Source of the DNA: Polaromonas sp. AER18D-145 | GTDB taxonomy: Bacteria > Pseudomonadota > Gammaproteobacteria > Burkholderiales > Burkholderiaceae_C | Assembly: GCF_002379095.1 (NCBI RefSeq) | Contig: NZ_NBZV01000018.1 | Location: forward strand, 1 to 64,000 | Direction: 5' to 3' | DNA length: 64,000 bases | Shown here: positions 33,869-43,906 of the stretch, piece by piece | How the letters are laid out: each line of letters begins with the position of its first letter | Position numbering within the stretch: the stretch's first letter is position 1 | Program-made: the position numbers and the translations under genes | Notes under the pieces: generated by a model | What the model was told of the DNA's origin: nothing | The model's input: only the letters and a program-made list of their open reading frames with translations | Database searches by the model: none

Positions 33869-33907
33869 CGTTGGCACTACCATGGTTCTGAGTCCAGCTT
33901 TCGAGTC

Positions 33908-36121
33908 CTAGTCTCCTAGGGGATTGACTTTACGAGCTGCCTTCACCTGTGCCGAAATATCTTGCTCCACATACTCCGCGGTCGTGGTAATCGATGCATG
34001 ACCGAGCAGCTGCTGGGCAAGTTTGAGGCCTTCATCGCCGTTGTTCTCGCGCAGGACCTCGTGTGCGTAGGTATGACGAAGCCAATGTGTGCTGAACCTC
34101 AGGATGCGAGCCTGCATTTCTGGGCCCCGCTCTTTTCTGGCCATCTGCCGGAAAAACGTCTTCAGGGTTCGATAGAGTCCATTCGTGCTCAGCGCGCCGT
34201 TGTCATGGGCCATCGCCGTGTCATCGGTGATGGCGCGCCCACCCGAGCGAACCGGCGCCTCCAGGGCGGCGATGAGGGGAGGGGAGAGATCGAAGGCTGC
34301 AATGCGTGCCGCATCTTCTGGCATCAAGGCCCGCCAGTCCGCATGGTGCTCCTCAATCATGTTCATAAGCTTCACGCTAATTGGAACTGCGCGCTTCTTC
34401 TTACCCTTTCCTACGACCGTAATAACCCAATCATCGGCGGCCCTGCCATCGACACGCGGGTGGGCAAGGCTGTTCATGTTCGCCGAGGAGATCTCGGCCA
34501 AACGCATGCCGGTGGTCAAGGCAAGGTGCAGGATCAGCCGGGTCCGGCGGGCGAGGGCGGCTTTGCGCAGCGTTGCGGACGTGAGGCCGGGGAGGGTGGC
34601 CAGCGCTTCGCGCACAAGGTAGAGGTCGTCGGCGTGCAGGCTGCGCGTCACATCCATGGCGTGGCGCTTCATCCCGCCGGCATCGTACTGGATGCTCTCG
34701 AAGGGATTGCCCGTCACGTAGGCGTTTTTGTGGAGCGCATTGTACATCTGGTACAACACGCCGAGCGCGTAGTTCTGGCTGCTCGCCTCGAGCTGGCCGC
34801 GCCAGGGCCGCCAGCGCGGATCGTGACGCGGGACCCGTGCAGTGGTGGTGTAGCGCCCAGGGATCGCCCTGAGAAACGCCTGGTACTGCTGGGCCAGACT
34901 CAAGGTGATCGACGACAGCGGGCACTGTGCTTCGAGCATAGCCCAGATGTAAAACCGTTCGACTTCGCGGCGGTAGGCGTCAAAGGTCCGCTGTTTGCCC
35001 GCGGTTAGGTAGCCATTGAGCCAGGCGCCGATGGCCTCGATGTCGGTTGTCGCGCCCAGGTGATTCGGCGTCTGCGTCCTGAAGATGCCGGCCTGGCCGT
35101 CCAGGGCAGGCGGCACCAGCAGCAGCTCCAGCGGCGCGATGCCGGAGCGCAGCGCCAGCGCGTTCGGGGCGGGGGACGCGATGCCCGATTCCTGACTGTA
35201 GGTGAGCAGGGCGGCGGCGGGCGCGCGCTGCAGCGGCACGATGACTTGGGCCAGGGGAGGGGCCACTTCCCAGTGCGCACCCCAGCGCAACAACGGTCCC
35301 AGCGTGTCGGCGTGGTCTTCGAGCCAGCCCTCGATACGTGCCGCGCGGCCCGGGCCCAGTCCCTTGATGTCGCGGTGCCAGTGCCGGCCGGCGACGGAGA
35401 TCGACTGCACGACACCGGCCATGGTCGTGACACCGCGGCGCGCAAACGCCTTGACGAGCGAAGCGGCCAGCCACAGTTTCGTGCTGTGCTCGGGCTGGGG
35501 CAGGGTGGCCAGTTGGGTCTGCAGGGCGTTGATCGCCTTGACCTTGGCGGTGACGCTCAAGGACTGGTCCGCGACTTCGAAGTGGCCGCCGCTGCCGGGC
35601 TGAACACCCTGGTCGGCGAGGTAGTCCTTGTAGCGCTCGACTATCTCGTTTTCGTTATACATGTCCTCGGGTTGCGATTCGGTCCACTGCGTATAGGCCA
35701 GGTGCGCCTGCGCGACGGCGGCCGGCGCGGCCACGGGTTCGGGGGTAGGGCGTTCCAGGGCCAGCGCCGCCGACTTGGCTTCGGGCTTGTTGGAGGCGCG
35801 CGCGGCGGCGAGGATCGCCAGCTGCAGGCGGTCGGCGTGGCTGTTGATCTCCGTGCCGTGCGGAATGATCGGGTTGCCGTCGGCGTCGAAGTGGCGGTTC
35901 GCGTAAAACTGCTTGTAGGCCACGGCGGGTTTCATGCCGCTCATGACGCCGCGCACAAACGAAAAGTCCTCCAGCGTGAGCTGGTCCAGGTTCGCCAGCG
36001 TGGGCATGCGCCATCCGACGGGTCGGCCGCGCTTGGGCTTGAGGGGAAGGGCGGTTTCGCCGGGGGCCGGCGGCGGCGCCTCCAGCACCACGAAACCCGA
36101 GACGGTGGTGCGCGCCGTCAT
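33908..36121 (-). CDS. large tyrosine recombinase (integrase)
   Basis: This 737-residue protein has an N-terminal module (FVRGVMSGMKPAVAYKQFYA, about 45-65) like DUF3701 integrases. SAM-like and helix-hairpin-helix-type segments (IKGLGPGRAARIEGWLEDHA) follow, then a C-terminal phage-integrase domain. Catalytic residues are visible: Arg in TTGMRLAEISS, the HWLRHTYA box, the GHASI histidine and the tyrosine in TAEYVEQD. The start at 36121 overlaps the preceding gene's stop. The GC content is clearly above that of the plasmid backbone, suggesting separate origin. It may act in multimer resolution or integration. Confidence 0.85.
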   Translation of the reverse strand: MTARTTVSGFVVLEAPPPAPGETALPLKPKRGRPVGWRMPTLANLDQLTLEDFSFVRGVMSGMKPAVAYKQFYANRHFDADGNPIIPHGTEINSHADRLQLAILAAARASNKPEAKSAALALERPTPEPVAAPAAVAQAHLAYTQWTESQPEDMYNENEIVERYKDYLADQGVQPGSGGHFEVADQSLSVTAKVKAINALQTQLATLPQPEHSTKLWLAASLVKAFARRGVTTMAGVVQSISVAGRHWHRDIKGLGPGRAARIEGWLEDHADTLGPLLRWGAHWEVAPPLAQVIVPLQRAPAAALLTYSQESGIASPAPNALALRSGIAPLELLLVPPALDGQAGIFRTQTPNHLGATTDIEAIGAWLNGYLTAGKQRTFDAYRREVERFYIWAMLEAQCPLSSITLSLAQQYQAFLRAIPGRYTTTARVPRHDPRWRPWRGQLEASSQNYALGVLYQMYNALHKNAYVTGNPFESIQYDAGGMKRHAMDVTRSLHADDLYLVREALATLPGLTSATLRKAALARRTRLILHLALTTGMRLAEISSANMNSLAHPRVDGRAADDWVITVVGKGKKKRAVPISVKLMNMIEEHHADWRALMPEDAARIAAFDLSPPLIAALEAPVRSGGRAITDDTAMAHDNGALSTNGLYRTLKTFFRQMARKERGPEMQARILRFSTHWLRHTYAHEVLRENNGDEGLKLAQQLLGHASITTTAEYVEQDISAQVKAARKVNPLGD

Positions 36122-36429
36122 GCGGCGGACCTGGCCGCCGGGCGGTGCATGCTGTCCACCACCGTGTAGGCCCACTTCGAGCCGTAGTCCGCTGAGCCGC
36201 GCGCGTAGCGCTCCGCGCTCTTGATTTCGTCCATGCTCAGCATGCGCAGCCCATGGCGCTCGGCCGCCAGCTGCGCTGCCGCGAACACCGCCTGCAGCTC
36301 GGCCGCGATCCACACGTCGAGCGCGCGCTCCTTGCGTTTGCCGGCCTCCCGCTGGAACGCGTCATGGATGGACCGGGCCGGTTCCTGGTGGGGACGGAAG
36401 GGGTAGTTGTCAACGGGCATGGTTGTCAT
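36118..36429 (-). CDS. hypothetical protein coupled to the recombinase (103 aa)
   Basis: This 103-residue, mostly helical, charged protein (NYPFRPHQEPARSIHDAFQR at about 8-27) is of unknown family. Start (ATG 36429) and stop both overlap neighbours by 4 bases, so the three genes are translated as one unit. It may be an accessory factor of the recombinase; that is inference from linkage. Confidence 0.6.
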   Translation of the reverse strand: MTTMPVDNYPFRPHQEPARSIHDAFQREAGKRKERALDVWIAAELQAVFAAAQLAAERHGLRMLSMDEIKSAERYARGSADYGSKWAYTVVDSMHRPAARSAA

Positions 36430-37151
36430 TCTCTGGGGGGGCGTGTGGGGGCGGCAGGCGCGGGAAACCACTGGCGCAGGTCGGCCGCGCCGAGGTCCTC
36501 GCCAGCGATCAGCACCGACACCGCCAGCAGCGCCCGGGTGTCGAGGTAGGGCACCGGGACTTGGTGCCCGGAGGGCAGCAGCTGGCAGAGCAGGGCGTCT
36601 TCGTCCATGTTGAGATGGCTGCGGCAGACGGCCGGGCGCTGCGCGTAGATGCTGCAGCGCCCATCCGACAGGAACGGGCAGGGCGAGGCGTAGCCGGCGA
36701 TGGCGGCAGGTTCGTGATCGGCCAGCGGCACCGGGGCGCGGCCGATGGCCCGGCCCAGGGCGCGCGCCTCGACGGCGCTGACCTTGACCGGGATGTGGCA
36801 GCAGTGGCTGCAGCCAGCGCGGCAGGCCGCGTGCGGCGCAAAGGCGCTGGCCAGCGCGTCGGCGGCGCGCCGGTGCCAGGCCACGCGCTGGCCTGCCGTC
36901 GGCGCTTTCACGGCGACATCGAGCAGCCCCAGCACGCGGCGGCTGGCCGCCGGCGGCACCTTGGCGCACTGCCGCGCGGCCGTCTGGGCGGCGCTGGCCA
37001 GGCGTGCGTTCACAGCGTCGGGAAACTGCGTGGACGGCGCGATGCGCACGCCGTTGCGTAGCCGGTCGAGCGCGCCTTCGAGCGTCAGCGCCGGCGGCGC
37101 GTCGGGCGGTGTTGACAGGTCGCTGGCCGAGGGATTCAATGATTGGGTCAT
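36426..37151 (-). CDS. YkgJ-family cysteine-cluster protein
   Basis: This 241-residue protein contains the YkgJ/CxxxCxxCC metal-chelating cluster: CRAGCSHCCHIPV (about 108-120), CPFLSDGRCSIYAQRP (about 158-173) and AVCRSH. The family binds zinc or an Fe-S cluster; its role is obscure. It is first in the recombinase operon, with two tandem 17-bp repeats just upstream. Confidence 0.75.
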   Translation of the reverse strand: MTQSLNPSASDLSTPPDAPPALTLEGALDRLRNGVRIAPSTQFPDAVNARLASAAQTAARQCAKVPPAASRRVLGLLDVAVKAPTAGQRVAWHRRAADALASAFAPHAACRAGCSHCCHIPVKVSAVEARALGRAIGRAPVPLADHEPAAIAGYASPCPFLSDGRCSIYAQRPAVCRSHLNMDEDALLCQLLPSGHQVPVPYLDTRALLAVSVLIAGEDLGAADLRQWFPAPAAPTRPPRE

Positions 37152-37178
37152 TTCACCGGGTCCTGGCCCCGCCGGGGC

Positions 37179-37212
37179 ATGGTGTAGTTTTCCATATGGT
37201 GTAGTTTTCTAT
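37179..37212. repeat. two tandem 17-bp repeats at a promoter
   Basis: ATGGTGTAGTTTTCCAT (37179-37195) is followed directly by ATGGTGTAGTTTTCTAT (37196-37212). Each unit has ATGG/CCAT-type inverted ends. They lie 27 bp before the YkgJ start and look like operator sites. Confidence 0.55.
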
Positions 37213-37600
37213 ATGACCCACGCGTCTGTCATGTGCTCGGCCGACGAGCGCCCTGCTGGCGCCCGCGTCGACGGCACGCCGCTGATCCGCACCTGGTGCT
37301 GGGCGCCCTGCCGTCCGCGCTCGTTGCCGGGCCGCCCGGCGGCCGGGGTACAGCCCGCCGGCATGCCGGCGCGTGCGCCCACCGGGCGGCTGCGGCGCGG
37401 CCAACCAGGGCGAGTTTGGGTCGTGATTTTGGACAGGTCAAAGTCGGTGGCGCAAAAAATTGGTTTCAAATCAAGGACTTAGCCGCAATTCAAATTTGCA
37501 AGTGACTTCATTATGGGTTAATTTGCCATCATGTCAATGTTACTTAGCCTGATGAGGGAATTAATTCACTTTACTTTCTTGTAAATGTTTATCCGCGCTA
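37213..37600. other. GC-rich intergenic stretch, no gene seen
   Basis: Short GC-rich open frames occur on both strands but none has a ribosome site or a recognisable protein. The last 110 bp turn sharply AT-rich towards the promoter at 37601. Confidence 0.4.
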
Positions 37601-37630
37601 TTGACTATAGCCACGCCCCTCCCATATGCT
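37601..37630 (+). promoter_or_regulatory. sigma-70 promoter for the 37666 gene
   Basis: TTGACT (37601-37606), an 18-bp spacer and TATGCT (37625-37630), with an AT-rich upstream region. The AAAAGGAG ribosome site follows before ATG 37666. Confidence 0.6.
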
Positions 37631-37665
37631 GTGTTCATCAGGAACCGCGTAAAAGGAGCCGCACC

Positions 37666-38514
37666 ATGGCCACAGATCTTCACTTCAAGGCACCGGGCAA
37701 GCCCAGTGCCAAGCCGAGCGCCAGCACGGGCGCCTGGGCCCGAACCGGCGCGCCGCTGGGTGCGTCGCGGACGTCCAAGGGCATCGTGGCTGCCGCCGTG
37801 GCGGACGACGATGAAGGAATATTTCTTATGCTGGACAGCGGGCGCAACCTTGCCGCTGCCGGCGTCGACATGAACCGGGTCCGCGCGGTCGACCTCGGAA
37901 AGATCGTCAATGCCGGCGAAGACGCGGGGCAGATCCTGGGGAGAATCCGCCTGGCCCACATCGAGTTAATGGGGTTTCCCACGGCCGAGGCGATGCGCGA
38001 CGACAGCGAGTGGTCTAACTTCGCCCTCAGCGCCCTGACCGCGTTACGCGGCCTGGCGCCGGAACAGCTCCACGATGCGGTCAAACTGCTGGAGACGCCG
38101 AGCGCCGATGCCGCGGCCGACGAGCTCTATCAGGTGCTGACCGCCAAGGAGATGGCCGATCGCATGAAGCTCACGCCGCCTGTGGTCTACCAACGTGAAA
38201 CGGCCGGCGAGCTCTTCTCGGTGCTGGAGCCCTACCGCAAGAGCGGGCGGCACTTCCCCGCGTTTCAGCTCCATCCCAAGCTGAACCAGCGCCTGCTCGT
38301 GAAGATCATCAAGGCCTTCGTCGATGCCGATGTCAACACCACGCTGCTCTGGAGCTTCCTGCGCACGCCGCAACGAATCTTTGACAAGCTGACGCCGATC
38401 GAGATGCTGGTGGGCGGTCTGCCGGCCGCCTTCGAGGGCCTCAAGCTCGAGGAGCGCGCCGAGGCCATCCTCGACGTGGTGGCCGAACATCTCTCGCGCG
38501 TGCGGCTCCAATGA
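37666..38514 (+). CDS. putative DNA-binding protein beside 19-bp repeats
   Basis: This 282-residue protein starts at ATG 37666 after AAAAGGAG. The N-terminal 40 residues are low-complexity and basic. An HTH-like segment (LTAKEMADRMKLTPPVVYQR, about 163-182) is followed by a C-terminal helical region containing FDKLTPIEMLVGG, reminiscent of antitoxin/ParS-type C-terminal domains. The stop is 21 bp before the first 19-bp repeat, suggesting these are its targets. No certain family. Confidence 0.55.
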   Translation: MATDLHFKAPGKPSAKPSASTGAWARTGAPLGASRTSKGIVAAAVADDDEGIFLMLDSGRNLAAAGVDMNRVRAVDLGKIVNAGEDAGQILGRIRLAHIELMGFPTAEAMRDDSEWSNFALSALTALRGLAPEQLHDAVKLLETPSADAAADELYQVLTAKEMADRMKLTPPVVYQRETAGELFSVLEPYRKSGRHFPAFQLHPKLNQRLLVKIIKAFVDADVNTTLLWSFLRTPQRIFDKLTPIEMLVGGLPAAFEGLKLEERAEAILDVVAEHLSRVRLQ

Positions 38515-38535
38515 GCATCCCCAACTTCATCCGGC

Positions 38536-38915
38536 GAAATGAAAGTGACAACACTTTGGAAATGAAAGTGTCAACACTCGATCACCTTTCCTTATCCCAT
38601 GCGGGTTCCGAGCCACCATCACAATCCGTCAATTTCAGAAATTCCGCGTTTCCACAGTTTCTTTGGAGCTTTTCTGTGAAATGAAAGTGCCAACAGGTAT
38701 CGCCAAGGTTTCGTTTTTTTGATTTCCTGTACGGCGAATCGTAAGCCATCCGGCGAAATGAAGTTGACAACACTTTGGAAATGAAAGTGTCAACACGCAG
38801 AGTCAGAGCCAGCATCCATGCGCCCTGCTGCTCGGAAAGAAAATCCGCATAAAACTCACATTGGCCGTTGAGCCGTCATTTTTAGACCAAAATTGTGAAA
38901 TGAAGTTGTCAACAC
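38536..38915 (+). repeat. six 19-bp repeats in two 219-bp modules
   Basis: GAAATGAAAGTGTCAACAC-type repeats lie at 38536, 38559 and 38678, and again at 38755, 38778 and 38897: the same pair-plus-single pattern shifted by exactly 219 bp. The sequence between repeats is diverged. The reverse complement, TGTTGACACTTTCATTTC, resembles multi-site ends of IS21-family elements, but iterons or operators for the upstream protein fit too. Confidence 0.65.
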
Positions 38916-39077
38916 TGCAGTGACCGCTGCATTAGCTCAAAGCCCAGACTTCGGAGCGTAACTGTGACCTGCCCCCTACCGGCGTACCAGTTGAATTGAG
39001 GAAGTCCTGATTGCAAGGTTTGAATCGCCCCGTATTTGAACTGACCCCCAGAAGTTGGACAAACTTCAAAGGGTTTC

Positions 39078-39595
39078 ATGGAAAAGTACAAAACAGAGTT
39101 CAAGCTCAAAGTCGTAAAGAGCTTTTTGGCCGGTGACGGCGGGGCGAAGTTGCTGGCGCGTCGTTGGATAGTGCCCGAGGAAAAAATCCGTACCTGGGTG
39201 AACCACTACCGCCTGCACGGCATAGACGGTTTGCTACCTAAACGCAGCGCGTACAGTGCGCAATTCAAACTGCAGGTTCTGTCCCATCAGGACCGTGAAC
39301 AGCTTTCGAGCCGTCAAGTGGCGGCGGTCTATGACATCCGTAATCCCAACCAGGTGGTGGTCTGGCGACGCAATTTCGATGAAGGCGGCGTGGAGGCTTT
39401 CTCGAAGGGGGGCAAAGGCGCACCAATATGAAGTCAGAACGACGCAGCTCGGCGCAGCCAAGCACCGTTATCACCGATTCGGCGCAGGCACTGCGTGAAG
39501 AGAACGAGCAACTGCGCGCGGAGGTGGCGTACCTAAAAAAATTGCAAGCCTTAATCCGGGCGAAGAGATCGGCTGCGCCGACAAAGCGCGTCTGA
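39078..39595 (+). pseudogene. IS3-family OrfA, broken by a frameshift
   Basis: The HTH part (39078-39431, MEKYKTEFKLKVVKSFLAGD) ends at TGA inside CCAATATGAAG. The leucine-zipper part continues from ATG 39428 (QALREENEQLRAEVAYLKKL) to 39595. Removing two bases (AT) would restore one frame, so OrfA appears split. An A7 slippery run at 39535-39541 then offers the usual -1 frameshift into OrfB. Confidence 0.65.
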
Positions 39596-40434
39596 TCGCC
39601 GGGTTAAGGCGTCACCATAAACTGGCGGACCTGCTGCAGGTAGCGGGCCTTGCCCGCAGCACGTTCTACTACCAATGCCAGGCGATACTGCGTAACGAAG
39701 AAAAGAGCGACATGGAGGTCAAGATCCGCGCCATCTATGACGAGCACAAGGGCCGCTACGGCTACAGACGAATCGCGGCAACGCTGTGCCGTTCAATGGC
39801 AGAGCCCGTCAACCACAAGTGCGTGCAGCGCTTGATGCAAAAGATGGGACTGCGCGCGCTGATTCGGGCGAAGAAGCGCTTCCTGAATGTCCTGGGTTTG
39901 AGCGATGTGCACGTGCCCAATGTCCTGCAACGCGACTTCTTCGCGAAGGCTCCGAATCAGAAGTGGGTGACCGATGTCACCGAGTTCAACGTGCACGGGC
40001 AGAAGCTCTATCTGTCGGCCTGCATGGACCTCTACAACGGTGAGATCATCGCGTACCGCATGGCCAAGCGGCCCGTGTTTGACCTGGTGTCTGACACGCT
40101 TCGAGAAGCCATTGCCCGGTCAGAATGTACCTGTGACCTGATTGTGCATTCGGATCAAGGATGGCATTACAAGATGCAGCCGTACCGAGCGATGCTTGCG
40201 CATCATGGCGTCAGGCAAAGCATGAGTCGCAGAGGGAACTGCTTTGACAACGCGGTGATAGAGAGCTTCTTCGGCACCCTCAAGGCCGAGTACTATCATC
40301 TTGCTACGCTTGATGGAATCGCGGCACTCGAAGCGGGCGTGCACGATTACATCCGCTACTACAACCACGAGCGCATTAAGCTCGGATTGCAAGGGTTCAG
40401 CCCGGTGGAATACCGGCTGAGAAACACCGCCTGA
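39542..40434 (+). CDS. IS3-family transposase OrfB (DDE integrase core)
   Basis: Read by -1 frameshift from OrfA, or from an internal ATG at 39712. The retroviral-integrase core shows WVTDVTEF (first Asp), HSDQGWHY (second Asp) and NAVIESFFGTLKAE (Glu), plus HERIKLGLQGFSPVEYR at the end. It is apparently intact; activity depends on whether the split OrfA can be supplied. Confidence 0.85.
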
Positions 40435-40488
40435 TTGGCGGAATCGCAACCGTCCAACTTCTGGGGGTCAGTTCAAAACCGGGGCGAT

Positions 40489-40853
40489 TCAGTATGGCGG
40501 TTGTCCTGCGGACGGAGCTGGCAGGCCTGCGAGCTTGCTCTGATGCTCGCGATAGCCAGGAATAGTCTGGTAGGCCACCGTCGCCATGTTGAACAGCAAT
40601 TCGCGCAAGTGGGTGCAGCCCTTGATTCCACCGAGGTTTTCCTCGATGGTGTGACGCCAGCCCGGCCCCATTGTGCAGCCAACCATTTGCTGCATCGGGT
40701 CCTAGGCCTGCAGGCAGGCGTTTTCAGGACATAGGTTTTAACGTCGACTATCTCGGCCTCGATGTCTCAGAGCCCGTCCTCACGCTGATAGCCGCGAAAC
40801 GTAACCCTGCGCGTGTGCAGATGCTTCCTGGTTTGGGGTGGTGGTAGTGATAT
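40489..40853 (-). pseudogene. DUF2889-family gene, truncated and decayed
   Basis: The N-terminal end (HLHTRRVTFRGYQREDGL-stop-DIEAEIVDVKTYVLKT) and C-terminal end (IEENLGGIKGCTHLRELLFN) of a DUF2889 protein are both recognisable on the minus strand, in different frames. The start codon position is ATA, a Trp codon has become TGA, and the middle is deleted. The last codons run into the IS3 end. Confidence 0.65.
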
Positions 40854-40903
40854 TGAATTCTCTGCTGAATAAATAACATCTGGCCGTGCCGGTCTCGCTC
40901 CGC

Positions 40904-41755
40904 TCAAGCGACTTCCAGATTGTCGATAAGCCGTGTCGAACCAATTCTTGCGGCACCCAGCGCCACCAGCGCATCTCCGGCTTGCGGCGGCTGCAGGTCA
41001 GGTTGTCGACGCACCGTCAGGTAGTCAGGCACCCAGCCGCGTTTGGTGAGCTTGGACATGGCCCGTGCTTCAAGCTCAGGCAACCGCGCCGCAAGCTCTG
41101 CATTCGCGTCGTGGGCATCCCGCACCAGCTGCTTGAGCGCCAGTGACAGCTGCACAGCTTCGACGCGCTCGGACTCAGACAGGTAGCCGTTGCGCGAACT
41201 TAGTGCCAAGCCGTCAGGCGCGCGCTGGGTCTCTCCTGCCACGATGTCGATAGGCAGCGCGAACTGGCGCACCATGTGGCGAATTATCATCAACTGCTGG
41301 TAGTCCTTTTTTCCAAACACAGCCACCCCACCGGGTGTGCTACCAAAAACGCAGCTGAAGAGCTTGATCACCACAGTCGACACGCCAATGAAAAAGCCAG
41401 GGCGAAAGTGCCCTTCCAGGATGTCAGCGAGTGCTGCCGGAGGGTGTACCTTGTAGGTTTGTGGTTCAGGGTACAAGACCTTCTCGTCAGGTGCAAACAG
41501 CACGTTGCAGCCCGCAGCCTCGAGTTGGGCGCAATCGGCGTCCCAGGTGCGTGGGTAGGTATCAAAGTCTTCGTGCGGCAAAAACTGCAAGCGATTGATG
41601 AAGATGCTGGCCACCGTGACGTCACCCAGGGTTTTGGCCTGCTTGACCAGCGCAATATGGCCGTCATGCAGGTTACCCATGGTGGGTACGAAGGCGGGGC
41701 GGGTAAAGCGCGCCAGGTGGTTGCGCAGATCCGCGATGGTGTGGGCGATGTACAT
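40904..41755 (-). CDS. panC: pantoate-beta-alanine ligase
   Basis: This 283-residue PanC joins pantoate and beta-alanine with ATP to make pantothenate. It shows [12 protein letters not shown] (about 24-35, the ATP-binding HIGH-like motif), [10 protein letters not shown] and SSRNGYLS. Full length. It is the last gene of the pan-bio cluster and lies 77 bp after the broken panB. By function it is useless without PanB unless another copy exists. Confidence 0.92.
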   Translation of the reverse strand: MYIAHTIADLRNHLARFTRPAFVPTMGNLHDGHIALVKQAKTLGDVTVASIFINRLQFLPHEDFDTYPRTWDADCAQLEAAGCNVLFAPDEKVLYPEPQTYKVHPPAALADILEGHFRPGFFIGVSTVVIKLFSCVFGSTPGGVAVFGKKDYQQLMIIRHMVRQFALPIDIVAGETQRAPDGLALSSRNGYLSESERVEAVQLSLALKQLVRDAHDANAELAARLPELEARAMSKLTKRGWVPDYLTVRRQPDLQPPQAGDALVALGAARIGSTRLIDNLEVA

Positions 41756-41832
41756 TTATCGTTGGGTCAGGATGGACGGAGGTGAGGCTCAATAGGGGGC
41801 TGGCCGTGGCCTAACGCTGGGTTCGCAACCGC

Positions 41833-42143
41833 TCAGCAAGTATGGATGTTCTCAACGGGAAAGCGGCTGGCTTTCACGTCCTCGACGTAGCACTGCACTG
41901 CACGGCACGGCACATTGCACCGAGGCGCTGTCATCCATGAAGTTGTGCACAAAGCGGGGGCGTTTGCCGTGACTTACGGCCAGCATGTCGTGTAGCACCA
42001 GCACCTGACCGCTGCCGGCCACGCATCGCACCGATGCCGATGACGGGTATCGTGAGCGTTTGTGTCACTTTTTGCGCCAGGGTGGGCATTTCACGCAGGC
42101 GGTGCAGGGTCAGGGGTTTGCGTGGGGTGGTTTGCTCGCTCAT
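41833..42143 (-). pseudogene. panB: 3-methyl-2-oxobutanoate hydroxymethyltransferase, internally deleted
   Basis: The frame begins as PanB (KPLTLHRLREM) but jumps at once to the C-terminal region ([14 protein letters not shown]), skipping about 500 bp. A further frameshift follows; the true C-terminus is still readable in another frame ([18 protein letters not shown]). The gene cannot make ketopantoate. Confidence 0.82.
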
Positions 42144-42150
42144 AGTGTTC

Positions 42151-43167
42151 TCACGCAGTCGCAGGCGTAGTGGCTTGACGCAGGCCCAGGCGCTGCAGCA
42201 GGTCAAGATCGGCGTGCGTATCGGGGTTGCCGGTCGTCAGCAACTTGTCGCCGTAGAAAATGGAATTGGCACCGGCCAAAAAGCATAGGGCCTGCACCGC
42301 GTCGCCCATCTGCTGGCGACCTGCCGACAAGCGTACGCGCGCCAAGGGCATGGTAAGGCGCGCCACAGCGATGGTGCGCACAAACTCGAAAGGGTCGAGC
42401 GGTGGCTGGTCGGCCAGCGGCGTGCCGGGAACGGGCACCAGGTTGTTAATTGGCACCGATTCAGGATAGGGGTCAAGGTTGGCCAACTGAGCGATCAGGC
42501 CAGCACGTTGCAGACGTGTCTCGCCCATCCCTACGATGCCGCCGCAGCAGACTTTGACGCCGGCACCACGCACACGCTCCAAGGTGTCCAGCCGGTCCTG
42601 ATAGTCACGGGTGGTGATGATGTCGCCATAGAAATCGGGTGCGCTGTCAAGGTTGTGGTTGTAGTAGTCCAGCCCGGCATCGCGCAGGGTTTCGGCGTGG
42701 CCGTCATTCAGCATTCCCAGCGTAGCGCAGGTTTCCATCCCCAGGGCCTTGACGGTGCTGACCAGTTCGGCCATTTTTTCAATATCGCGGTCTTTCGGTG
42801 CGCGCCAGGCCGCACCCATACAAAAACGCGTGGCACCGGCTGCCTTGGCGAGTTGCGCAGCTTGCAGCACGGCTTGGGGCTCCATCAGCTTGCTGGCCTC
42901 GACGCCAGTGTCGAACTTGGCGGATTGAGGGCAGTAGCCACAGTCTTCTGGACAGCCCCCGGTTTTGACTGAAAGCAGCGTAGCAAATTCGATCTGAGTG
43001 GGATCGAAATGTTCCCGGTGTACCGTCTGCGCACGGTGCATCAACTCAGGAAAGGGAAGTGCAAATAGGGCTTGCACGGCTTCGACCGTCCATCGCGCCG
43101 ATTGGGGCGCGGCGATGGCATCAGCGCGGCGATGCAGGGTAACGGTTTGCTCGACAACAGAGGACAT
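42151..43167 (-). CDS. bioB: biotin synthase
   Basis: This 338-residue radical-SAM enzyme inserts sulphur into dethiobiotin. The CxxxCxxC cluster motif reads [15 protein letters not shown] (about 63-77). The start at ATG 43167 ([16 protein letters not shown]) is preferred over an upstream frame. Full length, 14 bp downstream of bioD. Confidence 0.93.
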   Translation of the reverse strand: MSSVVEQTVTLHRRADAIAAPQSARWTVEAVQALFALPFPELMHRAQTVHREHFDPTQIEFATLLSVKTGGCPEDCGYCPQSAKFDTGVEASKLMEPQAVLQAAQLAKAAGATRFCMGAAWRAPKDRDIEKMAELVSTVKALGMETCATLGMLNDGHAETLRDAGLDYYNHNLDSAPDFYGDIITTRDYQDRLDTLERVRGAGVKVCCGGIVGMGETRLQRAGLIAQLANLDPYPESVPINNLVPVPGTPLADQPPLDPFEFVRTIAVARLTMPLARVRLSAGRQQMGDAVQALCFLAGANSIFYGDKLLTTGNPDTHADLDLLQRLGLRQATTPATA

Positions 43168-43180
43168 GAAAAACTCTCTT

Positions 43181-43906
43181 TCAATAAGACGGAACAATGA
43201 CCGATGGAATTGCCTCCAACCCATCTGCAAAATTAAAGCGAGGACTCTGCCTTTGCCAGGGAATCTGCCCCCAGCAGGGCGCGCCCAGCCGCTGGGCCAG
43301 CGCGTTGACATTCTCGACCGGAGCCGACATCCCGGGGTCGATGTGATTGGCCACCCAGCCGGCCAGCGGCAAACCGGCCTGCCGGATCGCCTGCGCCGTC
43401 AGCAAGGCGTGGTTCAGGCAGCCCAGGCGTATGCCGACCACCAGCACGACCGGCACAGCCAAAACTTGGGCAAGATCGGCCAAGGTGTCGGTGGCATTGA
43501 TCGGCACAGAAAAACCACCTGCACCTTCGACCACCACGCTGTCGGATACCGACTGAAGTTGCGCAAAACAATCGCGCATATGCTCAAGACTCAGGTGGAC
43601 GCCCGCATGGTCGGCGGCGATATGCGGTGCCATGGCGTCCCGCAGCAGGTAGGGGCATACCCATGGCGCCGGGGCTTGTACATTGCTGGCCGCGCTCAGT
43701 GCTTCCACATCGTCGTTGCACCAGCGGTCATCCACCTGTGTCGCGCCTGCGGCCACCGGCTTCATGCCCACGGTCCGCCGACCGGCTCGCCCCAGGTGGC
43801 GCAGCAAAGCGGCGGCCACCAGACTTTTGCCGACGCCTGTGTCCGTGCCTGTGACAAAAAAATCAGCACGGGGCAGGCTGCGTGGTAGGGGTGGTGGCAG
43901 TGTCAT
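43181..43906 (-). CDS. bioD: dethiobiotin synthetase
   Basis: This 241-residue ATP-dependent carboxylase has the P-loop [19 protein letters not shown] (about 16-34) and the [11 protein letters not shown] motif. It starts at ATG 43906, overlapping the bioF stop (ATGA). It closes the ureido ring of dethiobiotin, the step before BioB. Confidence 0.9.
   Translation of the reverse strand: MTLPPPLPRSLPRADFFVTGTDTGVGKSLVAAALLRHLGRAGRRTVGMKPVAAGATQVDDRWCNDDVEALSAASNVQAPAPWVCPYLLRDAMAPHIAADHAGVHLSLEHMRDCFAQLQSVSDSVVVEGAGGFSVPINATDTLADLAQVLAVPVVLVVGIRLGCLNHALLTAQAIRQAGLPLAGWVANHIDPGMSAPVENVNALAQRLGAPCWGQIPWQRQSPRFNFADGLEAIPSVIVPSY

Larger units (their letters stand above)
39021..40491 (+). mobile_element. 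IS3-family insertion sequence
   Basis: Terminal inverted repeats of about 40 bp (TGAATCGCCCCG ... TTTGAACTGACCCCC, two mismatches) lie at 39021-39060 and 40452-40491. Inside are orfA and orfB of an IS3-type transposase. No 3-4-bp target duplication is clear. Its right end truncates a DUF2889 gene. Confidence 0.85.

Noticed and set aside
33908-36313. Long plus-strand open frames opposite the recombinase (for example 35060-36169)
   Set aside because: High GC makes stops rare in all frames; the minus-strand frame carries the recombinase catalytic motifs and these do not resemble proteins.
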